Shown: piece by piece, positions 33,355 to 44,576 of the stretch
Layout: the number at the start of each line of letters is the position of its first letter
Numbering within the stretch: position 1 is the stretch's first letter
Source: Xenoacremonium recifei
Taxonomy: Eukaryota > Ascomycota > Sordariomycetes > Hypocreales > Nectriaceae
Reading direction: 5' to 3'
Assembly (NCBI GenBank): GCA_012184525.1
Contig: WOFQ01000053.1
Span: 1-64,000 of the forward strand
DNA: 64,000 nt
Notes under the pieces: generated by a model
The model's input: the letters and a program-made list of their open reading frames with translations, nothing else
Told to the model about the DNA's origin: nothing
Database searches by the model: none
Made by a program: the position numbers and the translations under genes

Positions 33355-33896
33355 GTCATCTGGAAATCGGAGGCATGAAAGGAGTTTGGTGGTGATATCA
33401 GGAACGCATGAGGAGGTATAAGTGTTGGCAGGGGTCGAGCTCAAGGACGAACGGATAGAAGACGATTGGTCAGAGGAGCAGATCCACCAAGATTCTCCCA
33501 GATCAGCCATTGAAGCTAGTCTGAGGCAATGAAGGACAATTAGAGCGTGTCAATAGATAGGGGACCTCATATAGGCACAATACGAGCATTCGTGAAATTT
33601 CTCGCCATTTGTTGATATTGATGCAGCGTCCTCAGCTTGTTCATGCCTGACATAAGTCACGATCCAACGTTTGTCTGCCAGGAATCCGGAAGAGATCGGA
33701 AGCCCCACCCGAGAAGCGCCGCACCAATCACAGGCCGCCAATTTCCGAGCTCCTAGCTGACTCGTCGCCTGAGGCCGCACTTTTCGCCCAAAACTTTCGG
33801 CAAAGCATCATCAGCCGATACCAGCAAGGAAAAGACCTCAACCCTCCGACCTTCGACGAACCGCTTCCGCCCACGCCGCAACCCGCGTCCCTCACG
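33355..33896. other. Intergenic, promoter of the Rieske gene
   Basis: DDB1 3' flank and Rieske upstream region. No gene. See the separate CCAAT entry. Confidence 0.5.
33724..33728 (+). promoter_or_regulatory. CCAAT box upstream of the Rieske gene
   Basis: The sequence caCCAATCAc lies about 170 bp before the Rieske ATG. CCAATCA is the preferred fungal HAP/CBC-complex site, and HAP control of respiratory genes is established. Functional use here is inference. Confidence 0.5.
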
Positions 33897-34870
33897 ATGG
33901 CGTCTCTCTCCACCGCTTCTCGACTGTGCCTGCGCGCGGCATCCCAGCAGGCCGCCTCGCCCGCCGTGCGAGCCATCAGCACCAGCGCCGTGCGACCGGC
34001 TGGCGCCGCGGCCGCTGGCTACTCGAGCCCCTTCAAGGGCGAGACCAAGGGCTCGCAGATCCCCAACTTCGGCGCCTACGTCTCCAGCAAGGGCGAGAAC
34101 AAGAACAAGCTGTTCTCCTACTTCATGGTCGGCGCGCTCGGTGCCGTGAGTGCTGCTGGCGCCAAGAGCACTGTGCAAGGTGCGTGCGAGGAGGAGGCAT
34201 CGCCAGCGCACGTGGGAGGTGCCATTGAGATGCAATTGGGCCTCGACGCGGCTGGCGGTGCATGGGGGTGTATCAATTGATGGTGCTGACGAGGAATTGG
34301 CAGAGTTTCTGGTCAACATGTCGGCGTCTGCGGACGTTCTGGCCATGGCCAAGGTCGAGGTGGACCTGACTTCTATCCCTGAGGGCAAGAACGTGAGTCG
34401 CGGATAGGACATCGATGCATCCATTCAGCAGCATCTCTGACACAGCATAGGTCATTATCAAGTGGCGAGGCAAGCCCGTCTTCATCCGACACCGAACCCA
34501 GGAGGAGATCGACCAGGCGAACAAGGTCAACATCTCCTCCCTCCGAGATCCCCAGGCCGACGAGGACCGTGTCAAGCAGCCCGAGTGGTTGGTCATGTTG
34601 GGTACGTGAAGCTGGCACGTCAGAACGCGTCAATGCTGTTCTGTCGATGCTGCGTTCCTGGGATATCAGATTTCTAACTCGTCCACAGGTGTCTGCACAC
34701 ATCTGGGTTGTGTCCCCATTGGTGAGGCTGGTGACTACGGTGGCTGGTTCTGCCCCTGCCACGGTTCTCACTACGACATCTCCGGCCGAATAAGGAAGGG
34801 GCCTGCTCCCCTCAACCTCGAGATTCCTGAGTACGATTTCCCCGAGGAGGGCAAGCTGGTCGTCGGTTAA
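33897..34870 (+). CDS. RIP1: Rieske iron-sulfur subunit of the cytochrome bc1 complex
   Basis: Electron-transfer subunit of mitochondrial complex III, carrying the 2Fe-2S centre that takes electrons from ubiquinol to cytochrome c1. Four exons, 33897-34179, 34304-34392, 34451-34601 and 34689-34870, join in phase to 234 aa, normal length. Residues 1 to about 30 are rich in Ala, Arg and Ser without acids, a mitochondrial presequence. A membrane helix (LFSYFMVGALGAVSAAGA) follows at about 73-90, then the EFLVNMSASADVLAMAKVEV hinge. The cluster motifs are CTHLGC and CPCHGSHYD (two Cys and two His ligands plus the disulfide Cys), and the end has GPAPLNLEIPEYDFPEEGK. The called introns remove the frame-breaking DNA between STVQ and EFLVN. 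Identification is certain. Confidence 0.97.
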
Positions 34871-35361
34871 ACGGAACCAAAAGGGGGTGTACGAGTAGGA
34901 GGAGGAGAGGGAACCTATTTTTGCGCGTGTCGAGAAGGGGAGGAGCAGTGAGAGTCAGTCAGGGTTTAGAAAGGCGAGAAGAACATGTCCGGTGGGCGCT
35001 ACTACTGTTTCTTAGACGTGGCTTCTGTCCATTTGTATAAAATAAAAACGTCCTAGGAAAATCCATTTTTCTCCGTTCAAGAAGACTCTGAGAGATCAAA
35101 TCTAATTGGATGCTCATCTACAAAAGTCCCATGCTATCTGCAAATGGCATATTAGAATTGGCTTGAATATCCGTTTGCCTCACGCAGTCTACTAATAGGT
35201 GTAGCCAGGGTTCTCACACTCAACGCCAACATTTTCTTTCTCGTCACCTTCGTCATCAAGCAGCAGTGTCATTCATACTACAGTTTACCCAAAATATACA
35301 GACACATGCCATCTTTTGAATTCTATACCGTGTCTACCACTTTTCTTCATTACAGATTTCA
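34871..35361. other. Convergent 3' region
   Basis: 3' flanks of the Rieske gene and CCT1 (tail to tail, 491 bp), AT-rich around 35030-35330. No gene. Confidence 0.6.
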
Positions 35362-37171
35362 TCAGTGCCCGTGGCCATCATCCTCCGCCGGCTGCTCCGG
35401 ATCCAGCTTGATCAGGGTATCAATACGCATGATGCTGATGCAGGCCTCAACGGCACTCTTCAACTGGCGGATCTTGCTCATGCTGGGCTCCAGCACACCC
35501 ATCTTGAGCTGGTTGACAGTCTTACCCTTGGTGAGATCGAGACCGTAGTTCTTGTACGCCTTGATGTGAGCGAGCGTCTTCTCGTCCTCGGTGCCTTCGC
35601 CCTCAGCGATGCGCTGCGACTTGGCGTGTTTTGACCGCAGCTGCGCGACGAGGTCTGTCGCGTCCTTGGCCGCGTTGACGGCAAGGGTCTTAGGGATGAT
35701 GAGCAGGGACTGCGCGAATTCGCCGATGGCGAGCTGCTCGCGGGAGCCGACCGTGCCGGCGAACTCCTCGAGGTAGATGTGCAGGGCGGTCTCGACAGCG
35801 CCACCGCCAGGGACGATGCTCCCGCTCTCCAGAGTGCGCTTGACGGCGCAGAGCGAGTCGTGGACTGATCGCTCCATCTCGTCTAGTGAGAAGTCGTTGG
35901 GGCCGCGGAGGATAACGGAGGCAGATGAGTGAGCCTTGGTCCCCTTGATCAAGATGCACTCATCGTCGGAAATGCGCTCCTGGACAACCTCGTCGGCGTG
36001 GCCGAGGTATGAAGGCTCGAACTTCTCGTCACCGTTGAGATCAGACAGGGTGCTCAACAGAGTAGCACCAGTTGCCCTCGCAATTCTTCGCAGGTCCTCC
36101 TTCTTACACCGTCGCACACCCATAGCGCCCCGCTCAACAAACATCTTCAACACAAGATCGTCAATACCCTTAGTAGTGAGGACCACGTTGGCTCCCGCCT
36201 TAAGGATCAGCTCTACCCGCTCCAGAATCATGCCAGATTCACGCGCTCGGATCTGCTCTAGTTGTTGAGGATCGTCGACGGTGATCTGAACGCCCAACTT
36301 CATCCGCTCCTTTTGTAGGTTCATATCGAGGACAGCGATCTTGGCATCCTGGATTCGGGTAGGCATGGCCTGAGACGCAACTGTGCAGTTCAACGCGTAC
36401 CCCTTAACCAAGATAGACTCCAATACACTCTTTCCGTGGGCCTTCAGGATGTTGACGGCCTTGACGGGATATTTGGTCTCGTTTCGGTTGTTTGTGGACT
36501 TGACGGCCAGCATGGCATCGACGACCATGTTGGCAAAGAAGTCGGAGTCGGCGCCGATAATCTTGCTGGACATGGAGGTCTTCGCAATGCTCAGAAGTGA
36601 CTCGCGGCCGAGGTTCTCGACCTTGATGCTGACGTTCTCGTTCATGTACTTGACGGCTTCTCGCAGGGCAAGTCGGTAGCCTGTGATAATCGTGGTGGGG
36701 TGTATCCGGTTCTTCATGAGATCGTTACCTCGTCGCAGGAGTTCGGCAGCAATCAGAACAACCGAGGTCGTACCGTCACCGACCTCCTTGTCCTGTTGTT
36801 GCGCAAGATCAACGAGAATCTTGCCCGCGGGGTGCTCGACATCGAGGAGGCTCAGGATGGTGGCGCCGTCGTTGGTCACAGTAACATCCTAGAAGCACGT
36901 GAGAGACTGCAAGAGAACAACTCGAGGACGGAATGCCTACACCAATATCGTCCACCATCATCTTGTCGAGCCCGCTGGGCCCGAACGAGCTCTTCACGAC
37001 ATTCGCGATCGCCTGCGTAGCCAGAACTGGACCGCCGGTTAGTTAGGCGCATCCACCCCACCCCTGAACATGGACAGACATACCGTTCTGGTCTCGAATA
37101 TCAGACCCGGAGATCTTCTGGCCGCCCAGGAAGAGGGTGCCGTTTCGGGGCTGCTCGAACATGGAGGCCAT
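35362..37171 (-). CDS. TCP1: T-complex protein 1 subunit alpha (CCT1)
   Basis: Subunit of the hetero-octameric CCT/TRiC chaperonin that folds actin and tubulin in the cytosol. Exons 37084-37171, 36941-37026 and 35362-36888 join in phase to 566 aa, the normal size. The N-terminal exons give MASMFEQPRNGTLFLGGQ and VVKSSFGPSGLDKMMVDDIG, running into DVTVTNDGATIL. The ATP-site motif GDGTTSVV follows, then TSMSSKIIGADSDFFANM and GGGAVETALHIYLEEFA, with LAVNAAKDATDLVAQLR near the end. These match the alpha rather than other subunits. The second donor is GTAGGC, not the adjacent GTGTAG: only it gives GAT-ATT-GGT followed by GATGTT in frame. It is divergent from prolyl-tRNA synthetase and convergent with the Rieske gene. 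Confidence 0.96.
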
Positions 37172-37692
37172 TTCTGCAGCTGTTCGGCGTGTCTGGGGGG
37201 AACTGCAGGCGGAGGCGGCGGGCTGGTCGAGGCGGCGGAATTGCGAATCGTCAGGAAATTCTGCCTGCTGGCTCCAGAAGCTGTGAAGCTCACCGGTCGT
37301 GCCCCTCGCCTACTTTTTTGTCGGGGCCGCTGTTAATCCGGCACCGACGCCGCCAGGGCACGGACCAGATGCGCTATCTCATGCACCTGCCATTGGCCGG
37401 GCGCGTTGGGCCTGAATTTTTGGCGGCTTTGCCCCTCCTTCCCGCACGACACACAACTGTCTGCGACTGCGGGGCAGATTCGGGTTGCACCCAGCCGCCT
37501 CTCGACTCATACGGCGCCTCTCCCTCCTTCATCTCTTTCAGCTCTGACTCTTCACCGGATTTTCCTCTCCTCCCCTTAAATCTCCTATCCGGACCTGCGC
37601 TTTTCCCGACAGCCTGTTTGTCTGCATTTTTACAGCGGCATTGTCCCTTATCCGAAGCAAAGTTCCCCGCTAGAATCCTTACATCCAGCATA
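37172..37692. promoter_or_regulatory. Divergent promoter of CCT1 and prolyl-tRNA synthetase
   Basis: 521 bp between two housekeeping start codons, with CT-rich tracts at 37500-37680 on the synthetase side. No gene. Confidence 0.5.
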
Positions 37693-39417
37693 ATGGACGG
37701 CGCTCCCCAGGAAGGCCCCTCCAAGAGCGCCCTCAAGAAGGCTGAGAAGCAGGCCAAGCTCGCCGCTGAGAAGGCTGCCAAGGCTGCGAAGCACGCTGCC
37801 ATGCCCATCGTTGGCGGCAAGAAGACGGACGACATCATCGGCATCACCGTGTCCAAGGCAGAGAACTTCCCACAATGGTATCAGGAGGTGGTTCTCAAGG
37901 CCGAGATGGTCGAGTACTACCAGGAGATTTCTGGCTTCTTCATTCTGCGCCCTATTTCCATGCACATCTGGAACGAGATCCGAAAATGGTTCCAGGGCCA
38001 CATTGAGGAGATGGGCGTCGAGGAGGGCAGCTTCCCCATGTTCCTGTCCTCCAAGTCTCTCGAGAAGGAGAAGGATCACGTCGAGGGTTTTGCGCCCGAA
38101 CTTGCTTGGGTCACCAAGGCGTAAGTCTCGAACTCGTCTTTGCAAACACTTTATCACTAACGCATTGGGTATAGGGGTGAGAAAGATCTCGAAGTTCCCG
38201 TCGCTGTCCGTCCTACCTCCGAGGCCGTCATGTATCCCTACTACAGCAAGTGGATTCGCAGCCACCGAGATCTCCCTTTCCGCCTCAACCAGTGGAACTC
38301 TGTCGTCCGATGGGAGGCTAAGCAGACGACCCCTTTCCTTCGAACACGAGAGTTCCTGTGGCAAGAAGGCCATACCGCACACTTGACCGAGGAGCTTGCG
38401 GGCAAGGAGGTGCTGGAGATCCTGGAGCTGTACGCTGGTGTCTACGAGCAGCTGCTTGCCGTTCCCGTCGTTCGAGGTCGCAAGACAGAGAATGAGAAGT
38501 TCGCTGGTGGTTACTACACCACCACCGTCGAGGGTTACATTCCCTCCAATGGACGCGGTATCCAGGGTGCCACATCCCACTGCCTGGGCCAGAACTTCTC
38601 CAAGATGTTCGACATCACTGTCGAGGACCCCGCCAAGCAGGGTTCCCACATCCACGTGTGGCAGAACTCGTGGGGTCTCTCGACCCGTGTCATCGGTGTC
38701 ATGGTCATGATCCACGGTGACGACAAGGGTCTTGTGCTCCCTCCCCGTATCGCCAAGACACAGACAATTCTGATCCCTGTTGGCATCAACAAGAACACCA
38801 CCCCCGAGGACAAGAAGAAGCACGAGGACCAAGTTGATGAGATCCGAGTTACCTTGAAGAGGGCTGGAGTCAGGGTTGAGGCCGACTGGAGAGAAGGCTA
38901 CACCCCTGCCTGGAAGTTCAATGACTGGGAGCTCAAGGGCGTTCCCCTGCGAATCGAGTTTGGCCCCAAGGATGCCGCCAAGCAAGTGGTCAGCTACGCC
39001 CGCCGTGACACTGGTGAGAAGGGCACCATCCCTCTCTCCGATATCGCTGCCAAGGTCCCCGAGCTCCTCGAGACCATCCAGAAGGACATGTACAACAAGG
39101 CTGAGAAGGCTTTCCGGGAGCATCGCATCCAGATCACCAAGTGGGAGGATGTCCTCCCTGCGTTGGACAACAAGAACGTTGTTCTTATCCCCTTCTGCGG
39201 CGACATGAAGTGTGAGGACCGTATCAAGGAGCTTACTACCCGTGTCGACGACCAGCCCGATGTCCCTGAGGGCCAGAAGGCGGCTACCATGGGTATGAAG
39301 TCTCTGTGCGTTCCCTTTGAGCAGCCCGAGGGACTTGTCGCCGGAGAGACCAAGTGTCTCAACCCTGAGTGCGAGCGCTTCGCTGATAAGTGGACCATGT
39401 TCGGACGAAGCTACTAG
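37693..39417 (+). CDS. Cytosolic prolyl-tRNA synthetase (class II)
   Basis: Charges tRNA-Pro with proline. Exons 37693-38120 and 38175-39417 join in phase to 556 aa. The N-terminal 40 residues are Lys/Ala-rich (KSALKKAEKQAKLAAEKAAK), a typical eukaryotic tRNA-binding-type extension. The class II core follows: FPQWYQEVVLKAEMVEYY, motif 2 at about AVRPTSEAVMYPYYSKW and RTREFLWQEGHTAH, then motif 3 with GATSHCLGQNFSKMF and QNSWGLSTRVIGVM. The anticodon-binding domain starts near TQTILIPVGINK. The zinc-like C-terminal domain has CGDMKCEDRIKE and CLNPECERFADKWTMFGRSY, ending in the family's C-terminal tyrosine. There is no separate N-terminal YbaK-type editing domain like that in budding-yeast ProRS. 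Identification is certain. Confidence 0.96.
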
Positions 39418-39649
39418 ATGATGTAAAAGAGGGCATTTGGGGAGTTAGGTGGGATTTTTTATGATACTCCTGTGTGATTGATAACGACCGGGGTGATGAT
39501 TATGACGAAAAAAGGGGGCGATGCATCAAGGAGGTGGTTGATGTGAGGTTATAGATGAGACAGATCAAAAAGATAAGACGAATTACAATAGCTCTGCCCT
39601 TGTCGGTACATTTTCTGTCATTTTAAAAGCCTCCTTCATATAGATATTT

Positions 39650-40786
39650 TTAACACCAGCCAAACTTCTCGTTTGCCAGCCATTCCAGGTCGTCAACGGA
39701 ACCCTCTCCAAACCATTGCAAGCTAGCGATGCTCTCGTCCTCCCGAACAACAAATTCTGCACCCTCAATGTTCTTCTGGGCCAAGTTCCTGACTCTTTCG
39801 ATAGGATTCCACCACTCAATACGGGGGCAGTGCCACTCTTTACCCTCCTTCTGTGCCAATCCGACAATTGCAGCGAGGGCCTTTCCTAACTCCTCGTCCG
39901 AGATGCTTTCATCCTCCACGACAAAGCGTAGAAAGAACAAAGAGTTCTTCTCGGGCTTCTCCAGCCCGCCGTAGAAGTTTCTCGTCCAGATGGCCCAGAC
40001 TCGGGAATTGGGTGAGCCGGGGGGCGTGTAGACGGCGCCTCGGACAGCGGGCAGGCGAGAGAATATGTGGTTGCACATGAAGTCCTCTCTGCTCAGGTGC
40101 CAGTTCATGGAATCGAGGTCGGGTGTCAGAGCGACTCGTGTCTTGGAGGATCCAGGGCTTGTGAGGGCCTTGCGGAGCAGTTGCTCATCGCGTGTGGTGA
40201 GCTCAGGGAGGTTCTCCATGGTGATGGGCTGAATATTGGGTGTATCTATCGGAGAGGGTGACGCCGTTGTGAATTCCAGATGCGTGCTTTCGAAGGGCTT
40301 CCATCCTACAGCGTCGTAGAACTTCTTTCCTATGTCAGAGTACAGCACAGAAAACACAGCATCGCCTTGATTCTTGGCCTCCTGCGAATTGAGTTCTTGA
40401 CCGAGCAACTGCATCATCTTCCCCGCATATCCCCGGCCTCTCATCTCAGGGAACGTGAAGACGCTGGCGATGCCGTGAGCAATGACTTCCTTCATCTCGC
40501 CATTAGGGCTCGCAACGAGCGCGGCTTTCTTGAGCGTCTCACACGAGGCCAGGATGGGACGCTCATCGGGCGGAAGAGAGCCGTCGGTGAGCATCCATTC
40601 GGTCTGGCGACCGTTGTTTGACAGGGGACCTTCAGAGAGGTATTCCTCACGGTGTAGGTAACTTGCGAGTGAGAGAGCACCACCCCATTGGGGATGGGTG
40701 GCCTTCCATATGAGCCTGGATTCAGCCTTGGTTGGATGAACGAGGGTTAGGGAGGGGGAGGAAACGGGGGGGGTTGTTGAAGTCAT
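39650..40786 (-). CDS. GNAT acetyltransferase, LYC1-like (lysine N6-acetyltransferase family)
   Basis: Single exon, 378 aa. The N-terminal half is a GNAT fold. HGIASVFTFPEMRGRGYAGK (about residues 107-126) carries the acetyl-CoA-binding R-x2-G-x-G/A signature, followed by FSVLYSDIGKKFYDAVGW. The overall sequence, including ESRLIWKATHPQWGGALSL near the start, matches fungal LYC1-type lysine acetyltransferases. In some yeasts these start lysine breakdown by N6-acetylation of free lysine. The C-terminal half (about 190-378) is the family-specific extension with no separate catalytic motif. No signal or membrane segment, so it is cytosolic. Substrate in this organism is inferred. It is divergent from PSF2 and convergent with prolyl-tRNA synthetase. 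Confidence 0.82.
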   Translation of the reverse strand: MTSTTPPVSSPSLTLVHPTKAESRLIWKATHPQWGGALSLASYLHREEYLSEGPLSNNGRQTEWMLTDGSLPPDERPILASCETLKKAALVASPNGEMKEVIAHGIASVFTFPEMRGRGYAGKMMQLLGQELNSQEAKNQGDAVFSVLYSDIGKKFYDAVGWKPFESTHLEFTTASPSPIDTPNIQPITMENLPELTTRDEQLLRKALTSPGSSKTRVALTPDLDSMNWHLSREDFMCNHIFSRLPAVRGAVYTPPGSPNSRVWAIWTRNFYGGLEKPEKNSLFFLRFVVEDESISDEELGKALAAIVGLAQKEGKEWHCPRIEWWNPIERVRNLAQKNIEGAEFVVREDESIASLQWFGEGSVDDLEWLANEKFGWC

Positions 40787-41492
40787 GGCGATAGGAATCT
40801 CGATGAGGTGTCTTTGATCCTATCCCCTTCCTCGTAGTGTAAATATGAATTTATATAGGCACTTGTCGGGAGGATCGTTAGTGTCTTACACCTCAGATCT
40901 ATTGCTGTATATCGAAGGAGGTTGTTCAGAGTACGCCCTTCGTGGAGCGCCCTTTGGAAGCATCCCAGTAATCCGCTTCCGACCCACTCAAGATCAACAG
41001 TTCGACATGATGCTAGAAGGCCCTAAGGGATTGTGTAAAAGTATGAAGTCTTTCTGATATACACCATGTATCTACCTGGCACGCTTGAGTGGTTTCCTTT
41101 TGGCTAGATTTTAGCAAAGAATTAGCTATTGTCAGGACTAGATTTGGAAACTCCTCTTGTGGTCATCTCCAGAACTTAGACTTAGAAACTCACAGACTGA
41201 AGATTGTGACTACACGTTTGACATAATCTCTGTGTCCCATTTGGGAACTAAAACCTTCCAAAATTGCACTGGAGTTAATACCTCAGTAATTCTATCAATA
41301 TACACTTTCTGGGAATATTATAAACTAAATTTGGTCTGAATTCTTCCAAAGTCACATTTTGTTCTAGGGTAGCAGGAATGACATAGATCTGGTGGGGTCG
41401 AAATGCAAGTCGCGAAGAGGGGCAGAAACCCAATCCTACAACTCAAGTTCCTCTTCATACTCACCTAATTGCACAATTCCGACTCCCTCGCC
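40787..41492. other. AT-rich divergent intergenic region
   Basis: 706 bp between LYC1-like and PSF2 starts, markedly AT-rich at 41040-41370. Three short plus-strand frames (40845-41057, 41157-41339, 41392-41610) have no domain or splice support. Confidence 0.5.
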
Positions 41493-42308
41493 ATGGCTCT
41501 GCCTCTGCCCTCGGGGCTTGTCCCCTCAGAGGTCGCCTTCCTATGCGAGATGGAGCTCGTCACCGTCGTTCCGCGCCAGCGACTCGAGAGCATCGATCTC
41601 CTCGCGGTGAGCACGCGCCGGCTCCCTCCAGTCGCGTCTCCTACAGTTCTAATGCCATAGCAGGGCTCGACTCTGACACTTCGCCCGCCGTACCGAAGCG
41701 ACTTGCCTCTGTGGCTGGCGATTCTCCTTAAGAAACAGCGAAGAGCGAATATCGTGCCGCCGCCGTGGCTGCACCCCGACTCGTTGCGAGGAATCATCCA
41801 CCATGAGACCAAGGTCGATCCCAAGGGTTGGGCACCACCACCACCTCCTCCAGCACGTGGAGATGGCAAGGGAAACGCGCGAAGATTGGGCTCTCTCTAC
41901 GATGATGTGGTTCTTTCGCCGCCATTTCTGCCCTCATGCACGTCGAACGCGCCGGCAGGGGCCCTCCCTTACCATTGGTTCGAGCTCGCCGAGATCCTGC
42001 TGGCACATGCTGGAGACGATGTTCCGTCGTCTTCCGAAGTACGATCGCTATTACGAGACCTACAAGAAGTACGATCAGCCAAGATGAGGGCCAGTACTTC
42101 ACAGCTTGAAAACGGGGTCGACGGTGTAATGAGCTTGCGCGGTGTTGGAGCCATGGAACTTGCTGAAAGTCGAGGGTTTGTTACTGGGGTCGTGGATGGC
42201 GTTCGCAAAATTGGTGCAAGCATTGAGACGGCCCGTAGGGAAGAGGAAGAAGAAGGAGGAGGACAAGACATGGATGATGAACCGAGTGACGACGATATGG
42301 GGCTGTAA
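41493..42308 (+). CDS. PSF2: GINS complex subunit Psf2
   Basis: Subunit of the GINS tetramer, part of the CMG replicative helicase (Cdc45-MCM-GINS). Exon 1 is 41493-41606 and exon 2 begins at 41661 or 41664 and ends at 42308: the acceptor is a tandem tagcag, both choices in frame, giving 253 or 252 aa. MALPLPSGLVPSEVAFLCEM begins the family's N-terminal B-domain. RSDLPLWLAILLKKQRRANI and PPPWLHPDSLRGIIHHE are classic Psf2 segments, and YHWFELAEILLAHAGDDVP with EVRSLLRDLQEVRSAKMR form the A-domain helices. The C-terminal 40 residues are acidic and disordered (EEEEEGGGQDMDDEPSDDD). The start chosen is the Met of MALPLP rather than an upstream in-frame codon at 41469, because homologues begin there. 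Function is nuclear DNA replication. Confidence 0.92.
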
Positions 42309-42446
42309 GCCCGGAATAGGGACACCGAAGCACATCATCACAAGGCGTGTTTCAAGGGAAGATGATTCATTCAGGGCAAGTCAAAGCTGTGAGTCTATGT
42401 CTATTATTTCGGGGATATCTTGCTAACAATGATGCAGTAAAGACTA

Positions 42447-43979
42447 TTACAAGGTAGAAAGCGGACCACTTTGAGAGACCTGCTCTGGAAGTGATTCTGC
42501 GGAAGCGGCCGCGGCACTGGTGATTAGACTGAGGCCAGGCGGAAATGCGAGTTGAGGCTGTGACTGCGGCCGCGGCAACGGCTCCATATCACGCCACGCC
42601 TCATTCTGCTTTGACGCACCCATGAAGTCCTTGCGGATGTTATACGTCGAAGGCTCCGAAGGTGCCTCTATGGCCTGTGAGGCAGGAGGGCTGCTGCCAT
42701 CGTCATCGGAATGTCTCCTGTCTGAGTTTTGGCGGCTTGAGCAGGACTCAGGGACGTCGATGACAAGCGGAAGTGGCTCTTCAGCCCACTGTTTGTCGTT
42801 CTCGACCGCAGGCGTGTTTGGAGGCACAGCGGGAAGAACGGCAGAGGCGGTCTCGCCCTCCTGAACTTGATTGCACGAAACCTGGACGGTGTCCAAAGTA
42901 AGGACTTCCTGAATTAGCTCGAGGACAGAAACAGGGCCAGTCTCACTGTCGATTGGGGCGTTGTTAGTAGACTCGCCTCCTGGACTGTCGACATCAGCGT
43001 CGTATTCAGCAACCTGAACTATCTCCTTGTTCTCCTCCGGACTGAGGACCATGGGAGAGTAATCGACCTGGTCCTCATCGCTGCTCTCGTCAACGATGAC
43101 GATGCGTCGGCTTCTAATGGGCTTCATAGGAGGTAACGACTCTTCCGACTTGATGTCTGGAATCTCGTCCGTGAAGCTGTCAACCTCGTCGACATCCATG
43201 GGAGCGAATTCGAGAGCTGGCACTGGAGGTGAAAACGGGCGATCCGAAGAACTGGCGATAACCTCAATGCTATCGTGCCTGGAAGAAACAACCGAAGGCG
43301 CTGGAGTAGGAAGACGGATGGGGATGGGCGAATTGGCGTTGTTGGGCTTTGTGGGAATCTCCACTGGAAAAGTAGGAGAGTAAACGAAGAGGGAGGGGTC
43401 GTTCCACTCGATTTCCGAGGAAGAGGATCCCTGTTTCGACACTGATGAAGAGCTCTCGTCATTGCTGTTAGACTCATTCAGGCTCTCCCCAGTCTCGATC
43501 TCGGTACCCTTGTCACTCGAGCTCTCGCTCCCCAGACTAACTGGAGTCATAATCACCTCGATCACGCTCTCGGCTATGCTCTCCCCATCACTCTCTTCAG
43601 TGGATTCTGACTCAGGATCGAAGAAGACAATGTCCTCCATTGACACATACGGAGCAGAGCCATCGGAATCCGTGGTTGGAGAGGCGGTAAGTGGGAAGGG
43701 CGAAGAGGGGCTTGGAGCTTGCGAGCGCACTTGGCGAGCGGCGTTAATTTCTTCGGAGCGCGCAGATGAGGGCTTCCGCCGGCGGAAGATGATCTTCGTC
43801 TTGCGTCGCAACTTCTTGACGACTTCGTTGAAGGGGATGACCTCAGGGTCGGCGGTGAGCGGGTCAATGGCCTTGCCGTGGCGGTCAAGACCCGTCATCA
43901 GAGGAGCAGCATCCTTGAGTCTCGACCGGGCTCGAGTCTGCCTCAATGTCACGGGCGGTGACTTCGTCGGAGAAGACAT
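42447..43979 (-). CDS. Disordered acidic Ser/Pro-rich protein, unknown function
   Basis: I do not recognise this family. Single exon, 510 aa from the ATG at 43979. A basic N-terminal segment (about residues 1-90: KLRRKTKIIFRRRKPSSAR) includes a likely nuclear localisation signal. The rest is low-complexity, rich in Ser, Glu, Asp and Pro (ESESTEESDGESIAES; DESSDEDQVDYSP), with many casein-kinase-like acidic Ser sites and hydrophobic SLiM-like patches such as RRIVIVDESSDEDQ. No globular domain, signal peptide or membrane helix is visible. A nuclear scaffold or regulatory role is possible but unproven. It is convergent with PSF2, 138 bp apart. A single uninterrupted frame of this length with a plausible start supports it as real. 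Confidence 0.65.
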   Translation of the reverse strand: MSSPTKSPPVTLRQTRARSRLKDAAPLMTGLDRHGKAIDPLTADPEVIPFNEVVKKLRRKTKIIFRRRKPSSARSEEINAARQVRSQAPSPSSPFPLTASPTTDSDGSAPYVSMEDIVFFDPESESTEESDGESIAESVIEVIMTPVSLGSESSSDKGTEIETGESLNESNSNDESSSSVSKQGSSSSEIEWNDPSLFVYSPTFPVEIPTKPNNANSPIPIRLPTPAPSVVSSRHDSIEVIASSSDRPFSPPVPALEFAPMDVDEVDSFTDEIPDIKSEESLPPMKPIRSRRIVIVDESSDEDQVDYSPMVLSPEENKEIVQVAEYDADVDSPGGESTNNAPIDSETGPVSVLELIQEVLTLDTVQVSCNQVQEGETASAVLPAVPPNTPAVENDKQWAEEPLPLVIDVPESCSSRQNSDRRHSDDDGSSPPASQAIEAPSEPSTYNIRKDFMGASKQNEAWRDMEPLPRPQSQPQLAFPPGLSLITSAAAASAESLPEQVSQSGPLSTL

Positions 43980-44576
43980 GTTCAAAGGGAGTAATGTTGG
44001 ATGTTGTTTGTAGGTGAAGATGTGTTCAAGAGATTAGTGTTGATGTTTGATGCGTCGCGAATCCGGGTTGAGAATGGTTGAACATGTGTTCTAGTACGAG
44101 ATTCTAATGCTCGGCAGATGACTAGATATATGCTGAATTCTCTGACTGATCTCGGCTCGCGTGGCCCGAAATGGAACAATGACTCTGAAATTGGTCACCT
44201 TCACTACCTCGTGCTTGGTGTTGACAGCAACAAAAATGTTTAGATAATGCGTATAAAGAACTAGGTATAATGTAATGTCTATGGATCTATCAAGAGAACA
44301 AAAATACAAATGCTAAATTTACCGGAACTCCTTTGCTGAGACTGAACACAAGACTCTTTCCGTACACCATCCGAGGAGACGCTGTCCACCGCGCTGAATC
44401 GTCAAACAAAGAAACCTTCCCAACTCCGGGTACCATGCCATACAAGGAATCTTTATCTCAACAGAGAAAGAAATGCAAAGAAAAGAAATAACAAAAAACA
44501 GAAATTCGTTGTGCTCTGGGTATCTCTTGCTGCGGTGAGTCCGTGCTCGTAGTCTTTGTGGGTTTGTGAATCTGCG
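43980..44576. other. Intergenic region
   Basis: 597 bp between two minus-strand genes; AT-rich, no gene. Probable promoter of the disordered-protein gene. Confidence 0.5.

Noticed and set aside
37648..39123. Long minus-strand open frame (491 codons) across prolyl-tRNA synthetase
   Set aside because: It lies antisense to a certain, highly conserved gene and crosses its intron. Its composition (Leu/Gly/Asp-rich) is what the codon bias of the sense strand generates. No independent start or domain.
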